Below, piece by piece: positions 1-12,498 of a DNA stretch of 64,000 nt (position 1 is the stretch's first letter; every line of letters starts with the position of its first letter). The notes beneath the pieces are model-generated. The model did no database searches, was not told where the DNA came from, and was given only the letters and a program-made list of their open reading frames with translations. This stretch comes from Spodoptera frugiperda (lineage: Eukaryota; Arthropoda; Insecta; Lepidoptera; Noctuidae), in NCBI RefSeq assembly GCF_023101765.2, contig NC_064224.1, positions 10,062,103 through 10,126,102 of the forward strand, in the 5' to 3' direction. The position numbers were made by a program, and so were the translations under genes.

Positions 1-71
1 ACAAACTATTACCCAGTCTTACCTACACTCCTGAAATTCGATATTTAAAATTGATCAAACAAAATACCCTG

Positions 72-85
72 GTTACCATGGCTAG
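72..85 (+). promoter_or_regulatory. Possible RFX X-box upstream of DNAAF1
   Basis: The sequence gttaccatggctag has one perfect X-box half site (GTTACC), a 2-base spacer and a degenerate second half (GGCTAG against GGYAAC, two mismatches). RFX factors bind X-boxes close to the start of ciliary genes, and the gene immediately downstream is a ciliary dynein assembly factor. If it is functional, transcription starts near 100-130 and Met at 213 is the start codon. It could equally be chance, because the first coding exon may instead be an internal exon. Confidence 0.3.
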
Positions 86-111
86 TGGAAACTAAGCCAG
101 TTTTGTTTGAG

Positions 112-3100
112 TTGTGTCAAAAGCGGATAAATATTATTTCAATAATTTTGCTGGCAAATACAATAACGCAGAATATAATTACGAAGTCGATCAACATTAT
201 TTTAACCACAGCATGGAGGTGCCTGATGCTATGAAGGATCCTAAGTATATAGAAAAAAAACGAGAGGAATTGCGAATATTTTTCCAGGATGTCAAACTTC
301 CAAAAGAAGTGATTGAAAGGGCTATTGAAAATGAGCTAAAACCTTTAAAAACTGATTTAAATAGACCCTACATAGCTGCGGCTGACCAAAGCAACGTTAG
401 GACTGAACAAGAAGTAATGTCTGGGCAACCCTTTACTACAATTGATGACCACGGTAAACCATACACTTTTGAAGAAATTAAGGAAATGCTAAAAGACAAT
501 CCGATAATAGCGGAGAAAGCGCGCCAAATTCAGATTATGGCAGACAATGAAACTTTCAACAAGCAAGTAGCTGTACCGTTTGAAGAAATAAATATACCAG
601 ACTACAGTGATATGAGGAAGGAATTGGATGACGCTAAAGGTGACAAAGACAAGATTAAACATTTAAATTACAAGAATATGCTGTCCTTAATGACATCGGT
701 CTCTAACTATAAGGCAAAATGTGCGAAAAAACTCGATGAAACAACCTCAGAGCAAAGCGAGTGCGCCGATTCGGATAATGAGGACAAGGAATACGAAGCA
801 ATAGAAAAAGTTGTCAGTCAGTACACAACAAAGTCTTATGAAACACGATTCCAAGAAACCAAGGATATGTTAGGGAAGCTGGCCGACAGCTATGATGAAG
901 GTGGATCATCTCAAAACTCTAACGGAAAACCAACAGCAGCAATTGTCAGTAATCAGGTACTGAAAGATTCATCTGTGCACATCGTCAAAGGTCAAAAAAG
1001 TAATTCAGTAATTAAAGAAGTACAAGAGTCGTTTGCTATAAACGAAGCTATGAATATACCATTAACTAGTAATCCTGCTGCTCTAAATTGTAATCTAAAA
1101 AGCAATACGAAAGTCGAAGCGGTAAAACAAGAAGAAGAAGAAAATTTGGACGTACAAGAAGTATTTCCCAAAACTTTTGCAGCAAAACTTAAAGATACAG
1201 AAAAAGTATTGCGTGGAATAAACTCCGTTCTTAACAACGCATCATCACCAGCAATTGTATCGAATGAGACATCCAACAACATTGATAGTAATTTGAATTC
1301 ACCGGAAGTGGAAAACCAAAATGAGCCTCAAAAATTTGACCAGGACATGGAACAGACAATGCAGAATACTTTAGAAGGTATATTTGAGTCAAGTAAGGAA
1401 GAAAACTCAGAAAATAACGAAATGGAATACAAAGAGATGAAAAACCTAGCTCGTAACATTGTCGAGGGAGCTGAAAACTTAAGTACTCTAATACGCGAAG
1501 ATATAACAAATAAACTCAACAGCATGAATGAATTACTGAATGATGTCAACGAAGCCCTAGAAAATTCACGAAAATCTAACATTGCTTATGAGAAATTGAG
1601 AGAAGAGGGAGTAATTCTCCGAGGTGAAATAAAACCTGCTGAAAAAGTAAACGAAATTCAGGAAGGCGAAGAACATAATAGTATGTCTGATCCACAAATG
1701 GACAGTATACATGACGCTATAAGTAAATTGAATTGTGAACTTAAACATCACGAAGAAAGAATTAACCAAAGCAAGGCTAGGTATGAACAGAGGAATGATG
1801 AATGCAAGACGTTCATTCAAGAAGTTGATCAATTGTTATCGAAATCGCATGATATTTTACGTCCAATGAGGAAAAAAATGGAAGAAGAAAGGAAGAAGGA
1901 AATAGCTGAAGAAATGAGGCTGGCAGCTGAAGCACAAGTTTCTAATGAAGACAAGCCTACGACTGACACTAATGAAGAAGTTGATGTTAATGTAAAGAAG
2001 CCACGCAAAGAGTTGTGGGATATTGATTTCTCTCAACCAAATGAGAAACATAAAAAAATTGCAGAGGCCCAAAAAGAAGATCTTGAGCGAAGCAAAAAAA
2101 TTAACAATCTCCTTTATGACATTAAAGATAACATGAAAGATAATAAGGAGGTGATCAGATTAGCTAACAATATGTTGAGAAGAGAAGAGAATAGACGGAA
2201 AGGTTTTCTGGATAACTCTGGTAAGATTCGAGAACTGCCATCAGAAGAGATCGACACAAAAGCTCAAGGAGATCACATTGAACCGGCAGAGGTGGAGTCA
2301 TCTGGCGGGAAGGACGTTCCACCGCTCACCGACGAGATACATCAAGGTTAGAAAATGAATTAAATTAATACAAGTTTTGGTACAATTTAATTTATCTGTT
2401 TATTTAGTTTATATAGTTTCTGGAAGAAGTAACAAAATTAACTAAAACAATTTTCTATTAACCCTTTTATTTCAGAAGTAAAAATGGATTTAGCGAAGAA
2501 GAAACAGTCTGAAGAAATGAAGAAGCAAGATGAGGCAGCAAAAGAGAGAATAAAGCAGAGAGAGTTTCAAAGAAAGGTGGAGAAGGAATTAGAGGATATG
2601 AACAAAACCCCGAGAATGACGAAGGAATTCATAAAGAATCACTGCAGGCAACATAAACTGTATTGCACGCCGTACTTGAACGATATTTTGTATTTGCATT
2701 TCAAGGTAAGTAGATAAATATTTTCTTGTCACGCTGGTCTAGCTAAGATATTATTTTTTCCAATATTGTATTTAATTCTGATTTTAACTTGTATTCATTT
2801 AGGGGTTTTCTAAAATTGAAAACCTAGAAGAATACACTGGCCTCAAATGTATATTTCTGGAAAATAATGGCATTCAAAGGATTGAAGGACTAGACACACT
2901 GTCGGAGCTCAAATGTCTGTACTTGCATTACAACGTGCTGCGGAAGATAGAGAATTTGGACGGATGTCCCAAGTTGGACACTTTGAACATCGACCACAAT
3001 TTTGTTACAAAGATTGAGAATCTGGATGTAGTGCCCGACTTACACACGCTCAGTATTGCTCACAATATGCTGAGCGCCGTAGGTGAGTTTGTTAATATTC

Positions 3101-6100
3101 ATTTATAATTATTTTTTTACAAATTAAAATACATTTCGATACCTTAATTGGCAAACCAGCCAATCCCACTTTTCGTCAAAAATATTTTTTTGTTAACGTC
3201 GCGTCGTATGGAACAAGAAGTATGATAGAGTTTTAAGTGTCTCCAAAAATTTGGTCATACGGAATTAGCTGGTTTGCCAATTAAGGTATCGATTTACATA
3301 ATATAACTTTTTGAACACTGAAAATGGCTGCATTATGTTCAAACAATATTTTTCAGACGATCTCGTTCATTTACGACTTTGTAGAAACCTGTCCGTTTTG
3401 GACCTTTCTTACAACCGCTTAGAAGATCCTCTGGTGGTGGATGTGCTCGCTGACATGGTGATATTGAAAGGTTTGTCAATGGATATTTATTTTTGCAAAT
3501 AGGTTACAATGTAACTCTTTTACACGTCAATCTCGTAAATAACTAGATGAGGCCGACATTTCCTATCGGACTGTTCTGAGAAGAAATGCCGAAACAAACT
3601 TAAGGGTCTCTTAAAGTCCAGACAAATCAAATAAAAATGTGAGAGATCCGTACGTAGAAAACAATTACCAATTTTATTAATTCCTTTCTAATTTCCAGTA
3701 CTGGTTCTGACCGGTAACCCTGTGGTACGCAACATCCCGGCGTACCGCAAGACTTTGACGCTTCGGTTAAAGGAACTGCTCAACTTGGACAACCGGCCGG
3801 TGTTCCCTAGGGACCGAGCTTGTGCCGAGGCTTGGCAACGAGGTGGCGTGCAAGAAGAAATCGCTGAAAGGCGACGGTACTTACATTTAAAGCAGTTTTT
3901 AACTATTGCTAATTTTCTCTTTGAAACAAACATCGATTATATTAATATTATTTAAAATTGATTTTAGCTGGATAGCTAGAGACCAAGAGAAAGTGATGGA
4001 GAGTGTCAGATATTTGATTCGAATGCGTGACGAAAAGAAAGCTATAAGAGAAGCGAAGGAGAAGGAAGAGCGGGAGAAAGCAGGTGTACCATCGCAGGTG
4101 ACTTCCTTTAATATACTATTTATTAAGTCCCATAATGTAATGGTATGATGATTATGGGTTTTCATTATTACACAGGAAGAAGAAAAGCCTGATAATAAAA
4201 TTGAAGAAAGTAATAAAGATCTTCTGGAAATCGAAGCCCCTTCAGTGAAAGAGGATCCTACTGAAGTGAAGGTCAAGGAAGGAGTAGCAGTTGACATGCT
4301 CTCAGGTTCTGAAGAAGATGATTCTACAAGTGAAGAGAGTAGTGACGAAAGTGATGAAAAGGAAGACGGTAACAAGATTATTATATTACTTATTTTAATA
4401 GACTTTTTATGCTGAAGGACTTGTTATCCAATTAATTTGAATTTGATAAGTAACAGAAACAGGAAATATCGAGTGGTCTCAAGGGGATAAAAATAAGCGT
4501 CTGGTGCAAGAAATCACGAGCGAGCCCCCGCCGCCCCAGCCGGATGACTACTGGTATGGCTATGGGAATATTAAGCCAAAGAACGAAAGGCCGTAAGTTT
4601 TATTGTATACTTTACATCAGACGTCGTCTTGGGTGCCGACTGATGATGACTACTGGTGCTGTTGTGACGTTTTCCGATTTAGCCCTGCACTTTAACTTTA
4701 CGTTTGCGGTACAAGGTAATTGTTTGTATCTTACAAAAATATCTTTTTATACTTTCAGTGAGTATACATCAGATTGCCAAGCAATCAACAACTTACTTTT
4801 TAACCAAGGCTCGCAAGTAGGAAGAAAAGGAGTGACGAAGATTTTAGAAGGTAATTTATCTAATACTTATCAAGTTTTACTAACCTTATTTTATATTTTA
4901 CTAAACAAAAATTTAATATATATTTAAGATTCAAAGTCACGTGACGCTAAAACACGCATAACGGACATAACTCCTGAAGAAGAAAAAGCTTCAGTATCAG
5001 CAGAGAAGAAACCACTGATTGAAATTATAGATGTTGCGGACAGCAAAGACACGGATGAAAATAAGACCAATGTGAAAGACGATAGCATTATTGAAGATGT
5101 GACTCAAACTAATTTGCAAATAATAGAGAAAGACCAAACTAAGTTGGATGAGAAATCGGAAAAAGTAAGAGACAAAATGAATGTAGAAGAAACTAAAGTT
5201 ACCAGTAATTTGATAACTGTAGAAGACAAAAATACTTCAGTTCAGGATAATAAACCTGCCACGAAGAAATCTAAAGCTACTAAGAAGATTCCAATTAGGG
5301 AGATACCCATAGAAACGAAAGATAATACAAAAGAAACTCCTGAGAAAGACGGAGACAACAATGTGAATGCAAAACAAGAAGTTCAAAATCAAGGCAATGG
5401 GGATAATGCAGCTTCAACTAGTGAGGGAGCTGTAGAGAGTAATGTTAAAGGTAATTCACAAAAAAATACAAATAAAAAGATTAGAACTACTTTTTATTAA
5501 AGTCTCATAATATGGTTTAATTTTAGCACAAACAGATGGTGACGGTGTAGCTCTTATAAACTACATGCGTCGTTTGAATACTGAAGAAATTGATGAAGAT
5601 AATTTAGATTTGGAGCCGAGTGCTGAAGACTTGGAGATCTTCGCGGAATTGGATCGAGAGGAAGTGGAACGACAGGCAAGGATCGACAGAGGGGAGCCTC
5701 CATTTGATCCGATGGTGAGATATAATATTTTGGATAATTATATTGAAAAAGATGAGACGTTTCGAAACTAAATGTTTTAATTTCTTTAGAAACTGTACGA
5801 TAAAGAAAAGATGGACGCTTTCTACAAGGAGAAGGATAGCTTGCCGGCGCATTTGGTGCAGGACAAGGCAAAGTTTACCACTTATAGAAATGACAATGCT
5901 TTTGATCGCATCGCCTTGAGCCAACTCACTGCTGGAGAGAAACCTGGTAAGATTCGATCGATATGAAAATGGCACATGTAGGAAAATCCTTTTTTTCGAT
6001 AGTTTTTTAGCTCTTGCGGATAATAATATTAATGCGTATTAACAACCTAATGTAGGTACCTAATAGGAATAAAGCTTCGCTAAGACAAAGCTTATGAAAA

Positions 6101-8242
6101 TAAGGAAGGGATTGTAACAATAGTTTGACTTTCAGATGAATCTAGAGTGAAGTTAACGCATGTGCCGGGCGCGGTGCTGTTCCAATATGTGGACAATCAG
6201 GCACCTGTTACAGATGTACAATATGAGATCGGAGAGGAGGACGTCGAGTCCGCCCGTAATTTATACCTTTCCTATCTGTTTTTTTTTTAATCAGAAAAAC
6301 TTAAATAAATCTGACGCTAATTTTATTGTAACTTTCGTGAGACATACTAAATTAATTATTATGTTATCGGCTTACTCACGTAGTGTTTTGACGAAGCAGT
6401 GCGACAATCGCCGCGTCGTGTGTCGCGTAATGCTGCTCATGAATATGAGCCTCTAGCATGGCTTGAAACTAGTCGAGTTCCTCGTCAAAACACTACGTGA
6501 GTAAGCCGATAACATAATAATTAAATCTGACGCTATAAATTTTCGCAAACATCCAATAGGGTAATTGTGACTTCTAACTCTTCATTTAAAGTTTTAATAG
6601 ATAAACTGTGCACATTTCAGCGTCATCTGGTGATACAGATTCAATCAACGTAATATCTGACACGAACACAAGTGATGAGGAAGTGAAAGAAAAAGAAGAA
6701 GAAGCAAAAGTAACAAAGAAACCGGTAAACAGACCAGCCACTGCGGCCAGTGGGAAATCAAATCAAAAATCTCCTGTCCAAGGAAGTACTGCTTCTAAAG
6801 ATAAGAGTAAACCCAGTGAGAAGAATAGTGGTAGTAGCGTGGAAAAAAAGGTTGTTGGAAAGAAATATGATGGTAATAGTAGAGGACAGAAAGCTGATAG
6901 GAAATCGTTTGGCAGTCGTCGTACTGGCCATGATAACGATGATTCAGCTGCTCCTGGAGTTGCCAGTGAACGTGAACCAGTTGCGGGTGCTGCTGGGGAT
7001 ACAAGTAAGGTTTTACAGTTATGATTTTATAATAAATTTCAAACATATGTTTATGTTGACAATAATCTTTTTGTAGATGTTGCCATGGAGTATCCCAGTA
7101 CAAGCAATATTCTACCCTCCTCGTACGATACCATGCTGAATTTGGACCGCACGGAAGCAAAGAGATCCATTATTAAGCAGATCAATTCTTATGAAGATCA
7201 GCGATTCCCGTCCCAAGGTAACGTTAGAAGCGATATATTTCATCATTGTAGGGATATGCTCCTTCACTATTTGGCATTATTTACGTTTTTCCAGGAGTTA
7301 ATCGATCGGACATGGAAGAGAACGCTCGCATAGATCAGAACGTAGCGTCAGAGATACTGGATCGCACGCTGCAGTACGAGGAGCGCGAGATATACCGCCA
7401 GTATGACGTGTTGACCAGCCACGCGGGGAACATCGACAACAAGACCAACGCCATCATTGAACGCATGTCCGGAGAGCTCGAGAACGAATACACGGTGAGT
7501 TTCTTTAACAATGATACTGCAAGAGGTAGATAAGTTTCTTACCTGTGCCTGTTTCTAGTTGCCAGAAGTATCCCACATTCTGGAAGTGCACATGGATGCA
7601 GCCGCACAGCGGTGGAGAGCAGGCGACTTCGTGCAGTTCATACCAGGCAGCCCTTCTGGCTCTCACCACGACGTCAATGACGACCACGACGCGACTCTTA
7701 TTGCAAGTAATAACGATTCCTTGTGTTTGGAAGACACACTGACGGACGAGAATGTTAGTAGGATGTCAGCTATTGTCGGAGATGATTCAGGAATCGGCAA
7801 TGATATTACTATGAGTGATACTACGGAAGGTCACGATAAGAGTGTTGATGGAAATGATAAAACTCAGAATGATAATGTTGGGGACGACTCGGTTAGTATT
7901 GAAGAAAAGGTTCGTCAAATGGGAGAAGGAAAAGAGAATTTGGAATGTGAAAATCGAGCTATAGCTTCAGGCTCTGGAGATGCTGGTTACTCTGGCTATG
8001 AAGCTATTGACGCTGATGAAAAAGATCCCGTAGAAGATTTGAACGATTCGAAAGTATTTGAGTCAATTCTTGGTGACGAAAACTTTATGAATGATGTATC
8101 TACTGATGATATATTTGAAGATTGTGTGGATGATATAGAGGCTGGCACGGACAAGGAAGATGGCGGACAATTTGATAGAGTGGAACAGAACTACTCTTTA
8201 GAAATGAAGTTAGCTTTAGGCATTGAGGATGGGAAGTCGTAG
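112..8242 (+). CDS. DNAAF1: Dynein axonemal assembly factor 1 homologue (DNAAF1/LRRC50/dtr), 17 exons
   Basis: Cytoplasmic scaffold for pre-assembly of axonemal dynein arms. Coding exons with matching GT/AG sites and phases: 112-2346, 2476-2705, 2803-3082, 3357-3470, 3699-3876, 3968-4097, 4176-4368, 4457-4592, 4759-4850, 4929-5450, 5527-5714, 5790-5946, 6136-6255, 6621-7004, 7077-7217, 7295-7494, 7559-8242. From codon 114 they total 5,982 nt (1,993 aa). Exons 2-5 carry the family hallmark: MTKEFIKNHCRQHKLYCTPY, SDS22-like leucine-rich repeats (IENLEEYTGLKC onward) and the LRR cap RPVFPRDRACAEAW. Everything after that is acidic, Lys/Glu/Ser-rich and low-complexity. The first exon gives an approximately 740-residue charged, coiled-coil-prone extension before the LRRs. 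Start: no ATG lies between an in-frame TGA at 108 and Met at 213. Either 213 is the start, or 110-111 is an acceptor AG and the 5' end lies outside the window. Gene identity is secure. The 5' end and the weak acceptor at 4456 are less so. Confidence 0.9.
3137..3291. repeat. Palindromic MITE with perfect 24-bp terminal inverted repeats
   Basis: The arms at 3137-3160 and 3268-3291 are exact reverse complements (outer part cgataccttaattggc). The 155-bp element lies in the DNAAF1 intron 3083-3356 and makes up over half of it. It has no coding capacity. Perfect arms suggest a fairly recent insertion or selection on the hairpin. Confidence 0.75.
6352..6524. repeat. Foldback element with perfect 43-bp inverted repeats
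   Basis: The arms 6352-6394 and 6482-6524 are perfect inverted repeats around an 87-bp loop. Just outside, aaatctgacgcta occurs near 6307 and again near 6523, like a target-site duplication. The left flank carries cgtgagacatactaaatta, also seen beside the foldback at 11343, so the two share a family. It lies within the DNAAF1 intron 6256-6620. Confidence 0.75.
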
Positions 8243-9230
8243 AGATGTCTTGACTAAAGTGTTTTACTTGTTTGATTCGTGTGTAGTTAGGTGGGCACTT
8301 AGCACTAGGGTAGTTTGTGCATGGTTTACAAATTGTAATTGTTGTTGAATTATTTTATTTATAGCTTCTTTGAGCAGTGTTACAAGAATGTGGTTTAAGA
8401 TCACGATATTTGAACCTCTACAGACTGTAAGGTGGTTTTATTTTTTTGTGTCAATGATTATGTTTTGTTTTTGTTGTATTTATTTAGTTATGTAGTTTCT
8501 TGGCGTTGTGGTTGAAGATACAATCAATGGGGGCTACCGTATTTTGGTCACTAGGTGGTGCTAATCTAGCAAGAAATCGTTTTGTCCAATGAGAGCAGTT
8601 GTCAATTATTAAACGTCCAATGGATGAGGAACTACAGGTCTACACTGGTGCCATCTGGTGAGTAAAAATACCGTAGCTCCGATTGGCAAGTATGAGGGCA
8701 CAGTAGTGTATAAATACATGTTTGTGTTTCCTTTGTGGATCTTTTGTATGCAACTATGATGATTGTCTCTTGTATGATTTTTTATTAAATAAATAATTAA
8801 ATCTTGTCTTTCGTGTATTTTCTTTATAATATTCTTGTGTACTTCAGGACTCATTAAGTATGAATTGTGTAGAACTGTAATAGGGTAATTTTTATTTTAA
8901 TGTCCGTCTTGTAGATTATTTTAAAGTATTAGACATGTATTTTTTATTTTCTTACGAAAGCAATATCTACGGAGATATATCGATTTGAAATATCGCAAAA
9001 AGAAAGGTGACGTCCCTTCTAGGTACATTTTTTACGTAGAAATGACGTATTGGCTGTCACTACTAAACTTTGGTTCATTTTATCTGAGTATTGTTTTCTT
9101 ATTACGACAAAACAAAAAATACGTGTCTAATATTTTTCAATATTTAACTGACGGACTAAATAGATTTTAAATTTTCATACCCCGTCATCATCCCTGTTAT
9201 TATATATTATGATGGAATAAATAAAACAAG
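8243..9230 (+). other. DNAAF1 3'UTR and downstream flank
   Basis: AT-rich non-coding DNA after the stop codon. AATAAA signals occur at 8788-8793 and 9216-9221; either could end the transcript. The first lies just beyond a foldback element at 8530-8680. No other open frame is credible here. Confidence 0.45.
8530..8680. repeat. Foldback MITE in the DNAAF1 3' flank
   Basis: The left arm (ggggctaccgtatttt, then cactaggtggtgc) is an imperfect reverse complement of the right arm (gccatctggtgag, then aaataccgtagctcc). It is about 150 bp and non-coding. It could form a hairpin in the DNAAF1 3'UTR if the downstream poly(A) site is used. Confidence 0.6.
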
Positions 9231-9512
9231 TACATAAACAAACTATAATATATTTCTTTCTTAAAATACATTATTGCACTTACAATATCGAGTTCTACCT
9301 ACGTGTTAATATAAAAATAAAGTTCTCTTAATTAACAATATAAACGTAGTTTTACATTTAAACTATTTACACGTAAAACGAAATAAATATAACATTTGAT
9401 AGAAATTTAACAAATTTTGCTTTGCATGTTAGTATTGTGTTAGTACGATATATCATTATTTTATTAATTCTTGTTAGTTTAAAATTGTTTGCCAAACGTA
9501 AAAAGAAGTAAA

Positions 9513-9743
9513 TGGGTGATTTTTCAAAAATTTACTTTTATTTCAACAAATCATTATTCTCCCGCGTTATTAAGCATCGTGGTAGCTTATTTATCATTCT
9601 TATTTTTATTGGATTGGTTGAGAGCAGTGTCACAGCTTAATTTTTTAAACCAAATTTTGTGTTGCAATCGGCAGAATTGTTAACTTTTGGTTGAGGATAA
9701 TGACGCCGTTAACTTTTGTGTTTTTTTTTTGGAAAATCACCCA
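9513..9743. repeat. MITE-like element with short TIRs (tgggtgatttt)
   Basis: Begins tgggtgatttttc and ends ggaaaatcaccca, giving about 12-bp inverted termini around 205 bp of AT-rich non-coding sequence. Confidence 0.45.
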
Positions 9744-9819
9744 AACACAAGGTTTAAAACAATATAATGAATTAATAACTTGGACTATAGACGAGAATAA
9801 GTATGGCAACTGTGATATA

Positions 9820-10034
9820 CTACACTTGGGAGCATAGGAACGGAGCTAATGGCATTTCTTTTTTTCATTTTAAAGAACCCTCTATAACTTAAGTTAATAA
9901 AAATAGTTTTACAACAAAATGCTTTTGTTTTAAAGATAATTAAATTGCCTTTCGTACGACATACGTTAAATATTTATCAAGGAATGATTAAGTAAAAATC
10001 GCTAGTGGCTCCGTTTGTTTGCTCCCAAGTGTAG
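9820..10034. repeat. MITE with about 30-bp TIRs (ctacacttgggagc)
   Basis: The termini ctacacttgggagc (9820-9833) and gctcccaagtgtag (10021-10034) are perfect inverted repeats. The match continues inward imperfectly through an acggagc motif on both sides. The interior is AT-rich and non-coding. Confidence 0.65.
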
Positions 10035-10588
10035 TTAAAGAGATCGTGGGTATTAGAACAGAACAGAATATTATAATTTATTGAAATGTCTCTCACACAC
10101 TAAAAAGACGTTGAATATAATGATTTTCTTTTTAATTTGTCGTGAAAATTTATAAAAATATCGATATTACTTAAAAATAAGTAATTATTATTGCAATGCA
10201 ATATTAAAATATTTGTAACATACACAAACTGTACGTTCATTATAAAAGTGTCTTGCACAACGTCTCTATGTCGTAGCAATACGGTTGATTTTGCAACGAC
10301 ACGAAAAATAATTTATTGTATAACATTAATTGTATGAAAAGTAAATATTTAGCGACGTTCATGAGGTATGTATTGCAGACTATCAGTCGATATCGATCCT
10401 AAGTTACGTTAAACACGAATAAATTGCTTCTTACATTAATGAGCTCGACTTCACAACAGTAATTCATAATTATGTTCAGCTAAACAATTTCTTAGTTTCC
10501 TTTATAAACGTAACAAAACTTTTCTGTATAAAACTGTTCCTCGGGAACTTGCCTAAAAATGTATTCCCCTTAAGCCTATCATCAGTAA

Positions 10589-10716
10589 CCTTAGTACGAA
10601 TTTGCTTTACGTCGAACGAAACGAGAGCGTGTTCGGCGCTCTGATTGGTTGGTCATTCGCGTCGGCCAATCAGAGCGCCGAACGCGCTCTCGTTACGTTG
10701 CACACTCGTACTAAGG
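10589..10716. repeat. MITE, ccttagtacga family, copy 1
   Basis: Starts ccttagtacgaa and ends tcgtactaagg. Inside, a larger palindrome carries gagcg, ttcggcgctctgattgg and the complementary ccaatcagagcgccgaa. A second copy of the same family sits at 16573-16729. Confidence 0.7.
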
Positions 10717-11342
10717 GTACATATACTTCTCTCTATAGCTGTATTCTCATTTACAAAGACCAATAGGTAAAAAAAAAATATAATATTTTGTGACTACTGA
10801 AAATTTCTAGATTTTCCAATCTGTACCTTATCATACCCGACGTACAAATCATTTTACAAAAGCAATTTTATCCCCAAGTCACATACAATCTTTATCTAGG
10901 TAAAACTAAACATACGACCGTAAACATTCAGAATGACTCCCTCTAGGCAAATGGCAGAAACACCAGTCGAATTTAATTATACCATACATTGATTTTTTTT
11001 ATTTTATTTTTTTCTAAGCAACTAGTGTTTATGCTATTTATGTAGAGGAAGTATCAAAGATTTTCCGTCTAAAAATATTACACTGTCCCTTTCCCTCGTT
11101 CTCAATTAGAAAAAGATAACAACATTCCGAGAATATGCAAGTATTGTTAATAACCTGCGTTTTGTTAGTAAATAATGTTCCCAAAGCGTTCTAACGATAC
11201 CTAGGTCACGACTAAACATACACTTATATTGTACTTAGTGTAAAACTACGCAGACTACATACATGTACATATGTATTGTATATACTACTTATATACAGCT
11301 GTCCGAGACACCAACCTCAAGAGAAAATGTAGCAAATATTAT

Positions 11343-11553
11343 AACTATCGTGAGACATACTAAATTAACTAAAAATTACGGTTTACTTACGTATTATTAA
11401 TGGAGAAAAGCTCTACTAGTTTCGAGTCACAGAGGGACTCTTAATTATGAGCAGCGTGCGCAGACGCGGCGACGTCACGCAGCATACTTGCATAGGCGTC
11501 AGTAGGCTGGCGTCCATTAATAAATACGTGAGTAAACCGTGATTTTTAGTTAA
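11343..11553. repeat. Foldback element, cgtgagacatactaaatta family
   Basis: Left arm 11365-11404 and right arm 11513-11553 are nearly perfect inverted repeats (ttaactaaaaattacgg against ccgtgatttttagttaa). It is preceded by cgtgagacatactaaatta, shared with the element at 6352. The loop includes gaaactagt/ctcatg-type motifs that recur in the 6352 copy. Confidence 0.65.
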
Positions 11554-12277
11554 TATTGTAACTGCCTTTAAATAGTTGGCATTAAAGCAGAAAAAGTTGG
11601 ATAATCTTTGTTTTTCTACTAATTTCATTATTACCAGCTCGACATTGACGTCTCGGACACACTGCATGTATTCGTAAGAGTAGACGTGAGAGATCGGACC
11701 TGCAGCCTAACATTACTTCTGCCTCCATCGTGAATTTAAAGCAATAGTATCTGTCGATACTCGATAGGGGGCGCTTATGAGGTGCTTACATAGGACGTTT
11801 TCTAGGTTCTGTCCATACGGCAAATTCTTCAGCGCCCCTAGCGGGCACTAACGGAACTAAAATTTAACGTACAAAAATTTACGTCACCGCTATCGAGTAT
11901 CGACAAATACTCGTTTAAAAATCACGGCAGAGGGCGCTGTTAGTACTTATATATCACACATAATTACTAATTTGGCATTTGATATGTTCATATAAGTTTA
12001 CTGTACAAGAATAACAATTTAATTTAATATATACTTATCAAACGGAATCTCGACTTATGTGTGTAGATGTAGATATTCCATAGTTATCCAGCTATTTAGG
12101 CCAACGCGACAGACGGACAAACAAGTGTGGCGCGGATTCGTAAACAATCCAGTTATAATATGTAGATGAGCAGTGATATTTGGCATTTTAAGAATGATTT
12201 ATTTAAAAGGGATGCTTTAACGTAGCTTAATTTAAATTATCTTAGGCTTTCTACATTGATGAAATTATGATGATTCT

Positions 12278-12498
12278 ACGTTTTTGCAATATGCAGTTTT
12301 ATTATGTTAAAACCTCTGTCACTTTTTTTGGTCTTATTTGTTTTTTTATTAACGTTGTTCCACATATAAATGCTGTCCGGTGTAGCCTGGTTTGAACCAA
12401 TAACTTGATGTAAAACACGTTAATAAAAAACAAATAAGAAAAAAGTGACAGAGGTTTTAACATAATAAAACTGTACATTGCAAAAACCGAAAAACGTA
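12278..12498. repeat. Long-arm inverted-repeat element, arms about 70 bp
   Basis: The left arm (12281-12354) and right arm (12418-12487) match for about 70 bp with few differences; both contain gttttaacataataaaact in opposite orientations. The loop is about 63 bp. It lies just beyond the Hr96 stop codon, so on the minus strand it would form a long hairpin in the proximal 3'UTR. Confidence 0.7.

Noticed and set aside
3899..4375. Minus-strand 158-codon open frame
   Set aside because: Antisense shadow of the acidic, Ser-rich DNAAF1 exon 4176-4368; the Ser/Leu-rich translation has no domain and the frame crosses exon-intron borders of the sense gene.
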